A stretch of DNA of 64,000 nucleotides, taken from the NCBI GenBank assembly GCA_965233625.1, contig OZ247499.1, positions 7,254,001 to 7,318,000 on the forward strand. Reading direction: 5' to 3'. The notes under the pieces are model-generated. The model worked only from the letters and a program-made list of their open reading frames with translations, did not search any database and was not told the DNA's origin. The stretch comes from G965233625 sp965233625 (GTDB lineage: Bacteria > Planctomycetota > Planctomycetia > Pirellulales > Pirellulaceae). The position numbers and the translations under genes are program-made. How positions within the stretch are numbered: position 1 is the first letter of the stretch; every line of letters begins with the position of its first letter. Shown here one piece after another: positions 25,451 to 34,956 of this stretch.

Positions 25451-28400
25451 CTAAGGTGCTGAGTCAGGCTCTGGCGGAACTGCTAACGCTGATTCTGTGG
25501 CTGTAATCTTCAAAGGTTTTGGGTCTTTAACAAAACCGGCTGGCCGGCTGTTCTCTGCAATGTCTTTTTCGAAGGTTTTTACGTAACCCGTGAGCATCCT
25601 GACAACTTCTGGTTGATCCTTAATCAGGTTCTGCTTTTCACCAATATCGTTGTCCAGGTCGCAAAGTTGCACAGCAGCGCCGTCTTTGAGATGAAGCTTC
25701 CACTTGCCCGACCTTACCGCGTTCAGTGAATTATCCCGGTAGTAGAAAAACGCTTTATGTGGCGTGCCTGATTTCCCGGTGAGGGTTGGCCAGATGTCTT
25801 TTCCATCGATTGTACGTTCCGCGGGTGGTGCAGCACCGGCCAGCCTGGCGAACGTCGGAAGCAGATCCATTGTGGTCATGAGCTCATTATTCATCCCACC
25901 AGCTGGGATCTTTCCGGGCCAGCGGATCACGGTTGGCTCGCGCATGCCGCCTTCGAACGTGCTGCCCTTTCTTCCACGTAATGGCGTTGCTTTCCCGATC
26001 GCCGGTCCGTTGTCGGAGGTGAAAATCAAAAGTGTGTTATCTTCGACGCCATGCTTTTTCAGTGCATCGAGAATCTGTCCCACTGACCAGTCGATTTCGC
26101 TGATCGCTGGCCGGAAGAGCTTTCTCCTTGTTGCGTAGTCAACGCGTTTCTCTTTTTTTAGCTTCGCTTTAACGGTTGCGGGAACATTTGCCATGAATGG
26201 TTCAGACACATGCAGCGGAGCATGCGGAACCGGGTGAGGCACGTAAAGAAAGAACGGCTTATCCTTGTTGGCTTCGATGAACTTGACCGCCCGCTGAGTA
26301 ATGCGGCGTGTGAGATGGTCAGCATCCGGATCGGTTTCGATCACCTCTTCATTCTCCAGCAACGGCAACGGCGGAAAGTTGAAGTGCGACTGCCGTGGAT
26401 GAAACGGATGAATGTCGTGGCTGTATGGTATGCCGAAAAATTCATCGAATCCCTGCCGGGTCGGTAGGAAAGCGGGCTGGTCACCCAGATGCCACTTTCC
26501 GAATATTCCGGTCGTATATCCCGCTGACTTGAGCACTTCGGCGATGGTCATTTCGCCCGGGTTCAATCCTTTTTTGTCGCCTGCGAGTAGAACGGCGAAG
26601 TCCGATCCGTAAGCCATATCGATTCGCCTGGGATAACAGCCGGTCATCAAACCCGCCCGGGATGGAGTACATAGCGGAGCGGCCACGTAGAAGCTTGTCA
26701 GTTTCATGCCCCCAGCCGCCATCTGGTCGATGCGTGGCGTGCGGACATGTTCGCCGCCGAAACAACTGAGATCGGCGTATCCCTGGTCGTCTGTGAAAAT
26801 GATCACGAAGTTGGGCCTGGTCTGCCTCGCAGTGCAGCCTGCGCCGGGGGCGTTCGCGGTGGGATCGCCCGAACTGTTACGCGTTCCCGGCGGCAACAGT
26901 GCGGGATGCTCTTGCAAGACTTTCGCATCGAACTGGAAGTCGTCAACGGTAATGTGGCCCCAGCCACTTTGTGATTGATCCACAATCTTGATGAACATCT
27001 TTTTCCCGGCGTGCGGCGTAAGGTTCCACAGACGCTCCTGCATTTCCTGATCGTTGATTCCCCGTGCGTATTGAACTTCTTTACCGTCCGCCGTACAAAG
27101 CGCCGCATAGACCTTGGCTCCGCCGCCTCCGCCCACGCGGAACGTCATGTTGCCGCCGTCCGGTATGAAGAGCGGCGAAACGATAACTCCGGTCTGCGCG
27201 TCCATGCCACGCTCAGCGCTGGCTGCAGATTCCAGCGTTGTCAGGTAGTACTTACCCTGTTTGTTATATTCCCGCGCATTCCTGAAGAACTTCGTCCGGC
27301 TTCCAATGACGTGGCCGAACTTGCCTTCAACTACTTTCCAGGGGGCAAGTTTGCCCGATTCAAAATCGAACGATGCCCTCCGTTTGCTTGGCGTCGCCGC
27401 TGTTTTTCTGGCTGGCTTACGCGGGCTAGTATTCTTCTTAGGTCCGCTAGGTTTGGGGCTGTAACGCGCCAGCAGCGTGTTCAGTCTTTCGACGACGCCG
27501 GGATGAGCGTTGTAAACGTTCTTCGTCTGATTGACATCTGCGGTCAGATCGTAGAGTTGCGCGGGCGGCGCGTCTTTCCTGATTTTTCCGTCTACAATGT
27601 CGCTGTTCACTGAGCCCACAAAAGTTGCAGCGGGCGGCCCGGCGAATGTGTGGCTGTTGGGAGTTTTTCCTCCGAACCCACCGCTGCCTTGCCGCGGGAT
27701 GTACATCCACTTTCCTTGCCGAACTGACAGATGCGAGCCCTTGTGCGGGGCGAGAATGAGATGTTCGCGGATCTGTTCCCCGGGTTCACTTACAAAGGCG
27801 GGAAGCATATCGACGCTATCCGCCTGTTGCGCTTTGTCGAGTTTCTGTCCGGTCAATGCCGCAAACGTCGCCAGCATATCGACGTTGCCGATCAACTGGT
27901 TCGAAATGGTTCCCGCCTTCACCTTGCCGGGCCAGCGGACAATCATTGGCACGCGATGGCCGCCCTCCCAGACGCCAAACTTAAACCCCAGCAGGCTGCC
28001 GTTCTGCCGGTGCCCGGCCCTAAACGCAGCCTGCCCGCCGAAGTTAAACATACCTCCGTTGTCGCTGGTGAAGATCACCAGCGTGTTGTCGCTTAGTCCG
28101 TTATTTTCGAGGCACGTAAGTACCTGGCCGGTGATCCAGTCAAGTTCGTGGATAAAGTCGCCATAAAGTCCGCATTGACTGGTGCCTTGAAAGCGTTTTG
28201 CCGGCGTGAACGGGTGATGAATGTTCGTTGTCGCCAGATACAGAAAGAACGGTTTGTCTTTTTTGCGCTGATTGATCCATTCAACGGACTTCTTTGCGAT
28301 TGTTGTTCCGACCTGATAGTCGTTGAACAGTTTGTGGGCTTTCTTCGCCCCGCCAAATACATTGCGACCGCGATTCGCGGCTTCTGGCGGTATCGGCGTA

Positions 28401-29005
28401 ATCGGTGTAGCGTTCTTCGCATTCCTGCCGAGATACACAAGCGGATCGTCGGGGTCGCTCCCCACCACACGATCGTTCTCTACATAGACATAAGGGGGAG
28501 CACTGTTAACAACAGGCATTCCGAAGTAGTAATCGAAGCCAAGATCCTGCGGACCGGGGCGTAGTGGTTCCTGCCAGCTGTTCTTTTCTTTGCCGAATCC
28601 CAGATGCCATTTGCCGATCACCGCAGTGTCATAGCCGCTACGTTTAAAGACGTCCGCTATCGTGGTCTTGCCGGTGTCCACAATCAGCTTTGAAGTGATG
28701 GGGGCAGGTCCCCAGACGCCTCTGCCGTCGTTTGCACGGACCGGGTATTGCCCTGTAAGTAGCGCATAGCGTGACGGCGTGCAGACCGCCGAAACCGAAT
28801 GGGCATCGGTGAAGCGACGGCCTTCCACCGCCAGCCGGTCGATGTTGGGTGTCTGCACTTTGGTGGCGCCGTAACAGCCCAAGTCGCCGTAACCGAGATC
28901 ATCGGCAAAGATCAGAACAACATTCGGCGGTTGTTCCGCAGCAAGCAAGCCGTATGGCGTTAGAAGTAGCAGCCCGGCTAGTTGAATCAGTTGAGTGAAT
29001 TTCAT
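25451..29005 (-). CDS. Tandem double sulfatase, secreted
   Basis: A 1184-residue protein with signal peptide (residues 1-22). The first sulfatase domain, about 25-510, has IFADDLGYGDLGCYG and the formylglycine motif C75-T-P-S-R79. A lysine-rich linker leads to a beta-sandwich-like domain (about 545-705, beginning SFDFESGKLAPW and ending WGHITVDDFQFD) that could bind carbohydrate. The second sulfatase domain, about 730-1160, has IIFTDDQGYADLSCFGG, C779-T-P-S-R and GKWHLGD. Both catalytic sites look intact, so this is a two-active-site enzyme, perhaps removing sulfates at different positions of one glycan. Maturation needs an FGE or anSME enzyme, not encoded here. It lies 79 bases after the DUF1592 gene. 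Confidence 0.95.
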   Translation of the reverse strand: MKFTQLIQLAGLLLLTPYGLLAAEQPPNVVLIFADDLGYGDLGCYGATKVQTPNIDRLAVEGRRFTDAHSVSAVCTPSRYALLTGQYPVRANDGRGVWGPAPITSKLIVDTGKTTIADVFKRSGYDTAVIGKWHLGFGKEKNSWQEPLRPGPQDLGFDYYFGMPVVNSAPPYVYVENDRVVGSDPDDPLVYLGRNAKNATPITPIPPEAANRGRNVFGGAKKAHKLFNDYQVGTTIAKKSVEWINQRKKDKPFFLYLATTNIHHPFTPAKRFQGTSQCGLYGDFIHELDWITGQVLTCLENNGLSDNTLVIFTSDNGGMFNFGGQAAFRAGHRQNGSLLGFKFGVWEGGHRVPMIVRWPGKVKAGTISNQLIGNVDMLATFAALTGQKLDKAQQADSVDMLPAFVSEPGEQIREHLILAPHKGSHLSVRQGKWMYIPRQGSGGFGGKTPNSHTFAGPPAATFVGSVNSDIVDGKIRKDAPPAQLYDLTADVNQTKNVYNAHPGVVERLNTLLARYSPKPSGPKKNTSPRKPARKTAATPSKRRASFDFESGKLAPWKVVEGKFGHVIGSRTKFFRNAREYNKQGKYYLTTLESAASAERGMDAQTGVIVSPLFIPDGGNMTFRVGGGGGAKVYAALCTADGKEVQYARGINDQEMQERLWNLTPHAGKKMFIKIVDQSQSGWGHITVDDFQFDAKVLQEHPALLPPGTRNSSGDPTANAPGAGCTARQTRPNFVIIFTDDQGYADLSCFGGEHVRTPRIDQMAAGGMKLTSFYVAAPLCTPSRAGLMTGCYPRRIDMAYGSDFAVLLAGDKKGLNPGEMTIAEVLKSAGYTTGIFGKWHLGDQPAFLPTRQGFDEFFGIPYSHDIHPFHPRQSHFNFPPLPLLENEEVIETDPDADHLTRRITQRAVKFIEANKDKPFFLYVPHPVPHAPLHVSEPFMANVPATVKAKLKKEKRVDYATRRKLFRPAISEIDWSVGQILDALKKHGVEDNTLLIFTSDNGPAIGKATPLRGRKGSTFEGGMREPTVIRWPGKIPAGGMNNELMTTMDLLPTFARLAGAAPPAERTIDGKDIWPTLTGKSGTPHKAFFYYRDNSLNAVRSGKWKLHLKDGAAVQLCDLDNDIGEKQNLIKDQPEVVRMLTGYVKTFEKDIAENSRPAGFVKDPKPLKITATESALAVPPEPDSAP

Positions 29006-29084
29006 GGTGTTACTTTGAAATCTGTTTTCGCTGCTTTTTGATCACATGCCTTTGAGGGAATTCGCGAACACCAATGTAGTGGCT

Positions 29085-31448
29085 TCATCGCCTAGTCATC
29101 AGATTGCTGGAAGCAATGCTCAATACAATGTCTTTGAACTTGAAGCCATTCCTTCCGGCTGCCTCAACAAGTGCTTCCACGGTCGCGTAATCCGCCGCTA
29201 CAAGCTTTCGCCCTTTGGCGTATTCCGCTATGCGGACGATCAAACTTCGCGCAAATGGCTGAATGTCGCTTGACAGAATCTGCTTAAGCGCGGTTACATC
29301 CGTAAATGCTTTGCCAAGGTAATCTCCGTGCGTGCTGATGGACTGAGTCTTCGAGTATTTCGTGCGGTAGCGGCCAATGGGGTCGAATGCTTCGAGCGCG
29401 AATCCGAGCGGATCCATTCTGCGATGGCATTTGATGCAAGCCGGGTCGGCGCGGTGCTTCTCTAGCATCTGGCGCACGGTCACGGCGCCATTCAGATCCG
29501 GCGTTAGCGCCGGCACGGCCTTAGGGGGCGGCGGTGGAGGAGTGCCTAGCAACTCAGCCAGCACCCACACTCCACGTTCAATAGGAGACGTTTCAACTCC
29601 GTTAGCAGAAAGAGTCAGAATGCTGGCGTGCCCGAGAAGACCGCCGCGTTTCACATCAGCAGGAAAGGTGACACGTACGAATTCGTCTTTGTTTTCCTCT
29701 TCGAACGGTACGCCGTAATGGTTTGCAAGGCTCTTGTTGACGAACGAATAGTCCGAATCGAGGAATTCCCGCACACTGCGGTTTTTGTGCAGCACGTAGC
29801 GGAAGAACTGGTGAGTCTCCTCGAGCATTGCCGCTTCAAGTCCGGCTTTGTAGTACGCCCGGAACTCACCCTTCGCATCAGGAGGCATCGTTCCCAGTTT
29901 GTCGAGAGCAAGCCATTGCGTGGCGAAGCTTGTGCTGAATTGCTCTGACCGCGGGTCGTTGAGCATTCGCGATATCTGTCTGCGCAAGAGTGCCGGCTCC
30001 TTTAGCTTGCCTGCTCCGGCAAGACGGAATAACTCGTCATCCGGCATCGTGCCCCAAAAGAAGTACGATAGGCGGTTGGCGAGTTCATACGCATCGAGTT
30101 CGCCTTGATTCTCGCGAATGTAAAGGAAGTCCACGGAACTCATCATCGCAGCGAACGTTCTAATAGTCGCTTCGTGCCAGCTTGCGCCGCCGCGGCGTTG
30201 CTTCTCCATGAATGCAACATAGGGCGCGACTTCTTTCTCTGTCACTCGCCTACGGAACGCCCGCTTTGCAAATCTGAGTACCAGATCCCGCCGGGCGGCA
30301 GCGTCTGCGAAATCTGGAATTTTGTCCGTGTCATAGGTTGTGCGAATCGATGCCGGCGGCCACTCGTCGATAAAAGGGCCTTCGATTCGAAACGCGCTGA
30401 TGCGGATGCCAGGGCCACGGTAAGGCTTCTTTGCCTCCGATGGTTTGAGCTTGCGCTGCCGGATGCCGGCGCGGACCTGAGTGATCGGCTTGCTGGAGCC
30501 ATTGACGAAAGAGAAATAGGGGAAGTGGTCCTTGTCGATCCATGTATCGAAGGTAAAGGTCTGTTCAACGTTGTCCTTCAATTCAAATGTCTTCAACAGG
30601 TGCGCCGTACCAGAGACGCTTGCGGCGGCGTCCTGCTGGACGCCAAAGCCCATGATGACTGGGCCTTTTGCGGGGGCGAACCTGACGGGATACGCATCTC
30701 TATCGATGGCGGAGGCTGTAACCGAGATGGTGTAGCGGCCAGGAGTGGTCACAGTACGTGTCGCCCGCCCGTCGTACACCATAGCTTTGCCACCACACCG
30801 GCAGATGATGTGATCCTTGTGGTTGTTGATATAACGCGAACCGCCAACGCCCTTCATGCTTCCAGTTTTGACATCTACGACGCGCGACGCAGGCCGCGAG
30901 TTCCCGCTTGTGAACAACGCATGCCGGAGACTTTTATCCGCGGCTTGCATGTATTCCATAAGCAACTGGTTCGACATGACGAGCGATTCCGCCGTCGTGT
31001 CAAACCCTTCGTCAATCTCGTCATCGTAGACGTATTCCCCAGGATCGAAGATTCCTTTGTGCAGTCCCAGCAGGTCTCGCACGGTGTTGCCATATTCGCG
31101 TTTATTAAGCCTCCGGAGACCTGTGGCAGCGATGGTGGAATTCACCTGTGCACTCTTGAGCACTTCACGCATGAGCGTTTTGCGCAGAGCCGGTGATGGT
31201 TGCGGCTGGTCGTCCGGAGGCATCGATCGACTCGCAAGCTGTTCGTAGATGGCCTCGAGCGTAGCAGTGTCTAGAGATTTAACCTGGTCGAAGCGAAGCT
31301 CCCCCTCCTGCTTCTCTGGTCCGTGGCACGCGGTGCAGTACTTATTGAAAAAAGTCTGATTCAACGCGATATCGTCAGCGGCCGGAGCAAGAGCCGGAAC
31401 ACACAGGACAATAAGCAGCCCGCAGATTCGTAGGTCTATTGAAGTCAT
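29085..31448 (-). CDS. DUF1592-family protein with N-terminal cytochrome-like CxxCH
   Basis: A 787-residue exported protein (signal peptide 1-24). An N-terminal haem-type motif C38-T-A-C-H42 (FFNKYCTACHGPEKQEGEL) is followed by DUF1587 (RRLNKREYGNTVRDLLGL), a beta-rich middle, DUF1595 (RFAKRAFRRRVTEKEV), DUF1592 (DAYELANRLSYFFWGTMPDD), DUF1588 with a second CxxCH (CIKCHRRMDPLGFALE) and DUF1585 at the C-terminus. This architecture is a hallmark of planctomycetes; it is thought to be redox-active, but its biochemical role is not established. The gene begins 6 bases after the DUF1552 gene, its usual partner. Confidence 0.94.
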   Translation of the reverse strand: MTSIDLRICGLLIVLCVPALAPAADDIALNQTFFNKYCTACHGPEKQEGELRFDQVKSLDTATLEAIYEQLASRSMPPDDQPQPSPALRKTLMREVLKSAQVNSTIAATGLRRLNKREYGNTVRDLLGLHKGIFDPGEYVYDDEIDEGFDTTAESLVMSNQLLMEYMQAADKSLRHALFTSGNSRPASRVVDVKTGSMKGVGGSRYINNHKDHIICRCGGKAMVYDGRATRTVTTPGRYTISVTASAIDRDAYPVRFAPAKGPVIMGFGVQQDAAASVSGTAHLLKTFELKDNVEQTFTFDTWIDKDHFPYFSFVNGSSKPITQVRAGIRQRKLKPSEAKKPYRGPGIRISAFRIEGPFIDEWPPASIRTTYDTDKIPDFADAAARRDLVLRFAKRAFRRRVTEKEVAPYVAFMEKQRRGGASWHEATIRTFAAMMSSVDFLYIRENQGELDAYELANRLSYFFWGTMPDDELFRLAGAGKLKEPALLRRQISRMLNDPRSEQFSTSFATQWLALDKLGTMPPDAKGEFRAYYKAGLEAAMLEETHQFFRYVLHKNRSVREFLDSDYSFVNKSLANHYGVPFEEENKDEFVRVTFPADVKRGGLLGHASILTLSANGVETSPIERGVWVLAELLGTPPPPPPKAVPALTPDLNGAVTVRQMLEKHRADPACIKCHRRMDPLGFALEAFDPIGRYRTKYSKTQSISTHGDYLGKAFTDVTALKQILSSDIQPFARSLIVRIAEYAKGRKLVAADYATVEALVEAAGRNGFKFKDIVLSIASSNLMTRR

Positions 31449-31454
31449 ATGTCG

Positions 31455-32732
31455 CTACTTTAATTCCACTGTTCCGGTGGCGTTGTTAAAACGGTTGATT
31501 TCAACGCCGAATCGCTGCAACATTGTGGTGAAAAGATTGTTTAGCGGGGTCTGCTGCCCGTTCCGCTGCATGGCGTTCATGTGCGAACCGTGCTTAAAAC
31601 CTCCACCGGCAAGAATGACCGGCAGATTCCGGTTCGAATGTCGCGAAGCATCACCCAGGCAACTTCCGAAAAAAACCATCGTTTCATCTAACAGGTTTCC
31701 GCCGGGCGTCTTCTTGCTTTTCAGCTTTGCCATAAACCGGGCCATCTGCTCGATATAGAACGCGTCGATGATACGAAGCTGACGCAGGCGGTCTGGCAGG
31801 TTGCCGTGGTGAGTAAGGCCGTGATAGCCGCCGGTGACGCCGTCGATTTCAATCACGTGGTTGTGCATGCCGAAACCGGCGGTGAATACCCGGCTGCTGT
31901 CCGACTCGATCGCAAGGAACAGTAGGTCGAACATCAACGGCGAAAGCACCGGGTAGTCCATATTTCCGTGCGCTTTCACGGAGTCATCAAAATCGACTGC
32001 GGGCTTGGGGATGTCCTGCCAGCGGCGGATGCCTTGAATGCGCGACTCGGCCTCACGGATTGCCGTAAGATACTCGTCGAGCTTTCTGCGATCCGCGGGG
32101 TTGGCGCTCTTCTCCAGCCGCGCGGCCTGACTTCGCACGAGGTCGAGAACGCTTCCCTGTTGTTCCAGTTCAAGTTGACGCGCGCGTTTCGCGGCGACGG
32201 GGTCATTTACAAACAGCTTGCGGAATAAGGAAAGCGGATCGGATTCCTCCCGCACTTTAATGCCCGAAGCTGTCCACGACGCTCCTTGAACTCCACCTAA
32301 TGAAATGTGCACAGATGGAAATCGCGTCTGGTAGCCGGTGTGAGCGGCGGCCACTTGATCCATCGAAATGTTTTCGCCAGCGGATGCTTTCTTTGCATCA
32401 ACGCCGCTGAGCAGCGAATTCATCGCCGCATGCTTGGTAAAGATGCCGGGATGATCCATGTGTGAAAAAACCGTAAAGTCTTTCCGCAATGGCGCAAGCG
32501 ATTTTAAAGTCGGCGAGAGCTGGTAGTCTGGCTCGAAGGAACTGGGAAAGAAGGCTTCCGGGTTCATACCAAGCGCACTGGAAATACACACCATCCGCAT
32601 GGTGGGTTTCCCGCTGGCAGGCGCCGCCCCGGCAAGCGATTCGAGGTACGGTAACGCAATCGAAACGCCAGCAGCACTCAGAAACAACCGGCGCGAAGCG
32701 TGCGTCGTTCGATGCTTATATGAGCGTGTCAT
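31455..32732 (-). CDS. DUF1552-family exported protein
   Basis: A 425-residue protein with a Tat-like N-terminus (SRRLFLSAAGVSIALPYLES). The remainder matches the DUF1552 family: MVCISSALGMNPEAFFPS, FTVFSHMDHPG, GGYHGLTHHGN and ETMVFFGSCLGDASRHSNRN, with many His and Asp residues that resemble alkaline-phosphatase-like metal sites. Family members are nearly always next to DUF1592 proteins, here 6 bases upstream of one, which implies a joint role in the periplasm. The reaction is unknown. Confidence 0.94.
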   Translation of the reverse strand: MTRSYKHRTTHASRRLFLSAAGVSIALPYLESLAGAAPASGKPTMRMVCISSALGMNPEAFFPSSFEPDYQLSPTLKSLAPLRKDFTVFSHMDHPGIFTKHAAMNSLLSGVDAKKASAGENISMDQVAAAHTGYQTRFPSVHISLGGVQGASWTASGIKVREESDPLSLFRKLFVNDPVAAKRARQLELEQQGSVLDLVRSQAARLEKSANPADRRKLDEYLTAIREAESRIQGIRRWQDIPKPAVDFDDSVKAHGNMDYPVLSPLMFDLLFLAIESDSSRVFTAGFGMHNHVIEIDGVTGGYHGLTHHGNLPDRLRQLRIIDAFYIEQMARFMAKLKSKKTPGGNLLDETMVFFGSCLGDASRHSNRNLPVILAGGGFKHGSHMNAMQRNGQQTPLNNLFTTMLQRFGVEINRFNNATGTVELK

Positions 32733-32828
32733 GAAATAGCTCCGTTAACGGATTTCGCCGTAACTTCCAATTTAATTAGGAGACTGGCATTCGCGTTGTG
32801 CACCCGGCAACTGAAACCCTGGTGGATA

Positions 32829-34232
32829 CTAATAGTTTACCTTCCCACCACGCACCGGCTGTTGATGCTCATTCTTCCACCAATGGTCAGGGCCTTCTTT
32901 TTCGATCTCTTTCCATACTTCGAACAGCCGCTTCTTCATTTCTTCCGTTTTCTCTGGCATCGTAGCGGCAAGATCCTTTTCTTCTTTCCAGTCCTTTTGA
33001 ATTTCATAAAGCTGAAACTTCTCTAATGTTTCGTCGCCGACCAGTTTCCAGTCACCGATACGAAGCGCCACGCGGTCTGCTGGTGGTGAAACGTGAGTCC
33101 GCCAGAATAGCGGCGTCTTTCTCTTAACTGGTTTGCCCTCGAAGGCCGGAAGCATACTCACGCCGTCGATGGTGCGATCTTCAGGCAGCGGAATGCTGGT
33201 GATTTCCAGCAACGTAGCGAATATATCAGTGCCGATTACTGGGACGTCGCTAACCGTTCCCGGTTTAATATGCCCGGGCCAGCGAACGACCCCGGGAACG
33301 CGGATACCACCTTCATGGTCACTTCGTTTGCCGCCTCGTAAACCTCCGGTGGCGCCGCCGAATCTGGCTACCGGGCCATTGTCCGATGTAAAAATCAGAA
33401 GCGTGTTGTTGCTGACGCCTTCCTTATCCAGCGCATCCATTACCATGCCCAACGCATGATCGAGTTGGGTGATGTTGCCCATGTACTTGCTATTCGCATG
33501 CTTGTTGTAGAGGTCAGAAAAACGCGGGTCCGTCGCAATCGGCGAGTGCGGTTCGTGAAACCAGACCGAAAGCACGAATGGTCTGGTGCGATCGCGGACT
33601 TCGCTCAGCCAGCGCACCGCTTCGGCGGCAACAAGCGGCGCTGAGAATCCCTTCAGCTCGCCAACTGCTTTTCCATTCCGGACGAAGTTGCGGGGATTCT
33701 GGTGGCTTGGTTCCGCATTGTTGTGCGTCGCCATCCAGTAGTCGTAGCCGTGGTCGCCGGGCTGTGGATACTTTGAAGTGTTGAACTGCGGTTTGGAATT
33801 GAGATGCCACTTGCCGACGTGACATGTTTCGTACCCAGCCGACCGGAGGAGCTTCGGATAAGTAATCTCGCTGCTTCGGAGGTGAGCTTCATGATTGCCC
33901 GACAGGTGACGGTACACGCCATTCCGGTAGGGTGTCCGGCCGGTCAAAATCGCGGAACGCGACGGCGAGCAGACAGCACACGCCGAATAACACTGAGTCA
34001 GCTTCACTCCTTGCGACGCCAGCTTGTCGAGATTGGGCGTTTTAATCAGCTTGTGGCCGTACGTTGCCGAATCTCCCCAGCCCATGTCGTCAGCCAGAAA
34101 AACAACAATGTTCGGTTTGGCTAGCTCCGCTGCTCCGGCGCCCGGCAAGAAAGCGAACACCACAATCAGCAGGATTATTATCCGGGTCATAGAGTTTTCT
34201 ACTGTGTTGTAACTTAAGTCTTTTTTCATCAT
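32829..34232 (-). CDS. Secreted sulfatase
   Basis: A 467-residue single-domain type I sulfatase. Signal peptide: a hydrophobic run TRIIILLIVVFAFLPGAGA. Metal site FLADDMGWGD and the formylglycine motif C88-S-P-S-R are present, followed by GKWHLN and IFTSDNGPVARFGG. There are two candidate starts: 34232 and the ATG at 34190 just before the hydrophobic run; the latter gives a more typical signal peptide, and neither has a good Shine-Dalgarno sequence. Probably the first intact gene of the minus-strand operon, with 96 bases to DUF1552. Its start lies 16 bases after the end of the beta-helix remnant. Confidence 0.94.
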   Translation of the reverse strand: MMKKDLSYNTVENSMTRIIILLIVVFAFLPGAGAAELAKPNIVVFLADDMGWGDSATYGHKLIKTPNLDKLASQGVKLTQCYSACAVCSPSRSAILTGRTPYRNGVYRHLSGNHEAHLRSSEITYPKLLRSAGYETCHVGKWHLNSKPQFNTSKYPQPGDHGYDYWMATHNNAEPSHQNPRNFVRNGKAVGELKGFSAPLVAAEAVRWLSEVRDRTRPFVLSVWFHEPHSPIATDPRFSDLYNKHANSKYMGNITQLDHALGMVMDALDKEGVSNNTLLIFTSDNGPVARFGGATGGLRGGKRSDHEGGIRVPGVVRWPGHIKPGTVSDVPVIGTDIFATLLEITSIPLPEDRTIDGVSMLPAFEGKPVKRKTPLFWRTHVSPPADRVALRIGDWKLVGDETLEKFQLYEIQKDWKEEKDLAATMPEKTEEMKKRLFEVWKEIEKEGPDHWWKNEHQQPVRGGKVNY

Positions 34233-34248
34233 AGGATTAGATCTGTTT

Positions 34249-34857
34249 CTATTTTGCTAGTCCTGCCTTCGATATGTGCAGCGGCGTGATACCCATTCTC
34301 AATGCGGGAGAACCTGGCCTCAGCCGGAAGTCGCCTTTTACAGGATCAACAAACAGCGGATCTGCAGCCAGACTATGGGCGTCGACGCCATCCTGTTGTT
34401 GCTTCTTCAGCATTTGCGCCCCCAATGTTGGATTGGCCGCGCAGAAGTAGATGTTGTGATCTGTATCAGCCTGCTTCGACAACGCCAGTTTTCGCCCCCT
34501 GCGATCTTCCGTGGTGCGGCCTCTGCCAGGCGGCAGTTCATCGATAAAAGTGCAGTTGTCTTTCGATGAGTAGAAGATATTGTGCTTGATGGTCGCGCCG
34601 GTCATTGGTCCCTCCCGCAACGACAAGTAATATCCGCGAGGCGGTGCAATAATATCGGCCACAATGTTGTTCACGCAGCGGTTGTTGAGCTTCAGAATGA
34701 TGCCCTGCGCCGTACATTTATAGATCAGGTTTTCCGCAATGAGTGTATCTGTCTGACCACCGTCGGTGCGAATTGCGGCCTGCATTTTCATCGGCGCGAC
34801 AAGGTGATGAATGTAGTTGCGGCGGATAATGTTGCCGGCGCAGAGTTGCTGTTCCTG
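34249..34857 (-). pseudogene. Truncated right-handed beta-helix (pectate-lyase-like) protein
   Basis: An open minus-strand frame of about 200 codons. It shows coils of a beta-helix (AGNIIRRNYIHH, IAENLIYKCTAQGI, NIVADIIAPPRG, IKHNIFYSSKDN) and the typical end SLAADPLFVDPVKGDFRLRP and GSPALRMGI. Beta-helix enzymes with this end are usually 450 residues or longer; here the N-terminal half and any signal peptide are missing. A TAA stops the frame at 34858, and the intergenic region of the divergent hydrolase follows at once. A shorter product could only start at the internal ATG at 34791. It is most probably a remnant of a polysaccharide lyase that once headed the sulfatase operon. Confidence 0.7.
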
Positions 34858-34956
34858 TTAACTTCGACAGACTACGATAGCTTCCGTCATCGGTGTGCAC
34901 CAACAATGCTTGCCGTTGATGATGTTCGCCGCTCTTTTTCTTCACGGTTGACGCCC

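Noticed and set aside
34718..34945. A 75-codon minus-strand frame over the beta-helix/hydrolase joint
   Set aside because: It shows no beta-helix pattern in this frame, and lies over the promoter of the hydrolase.
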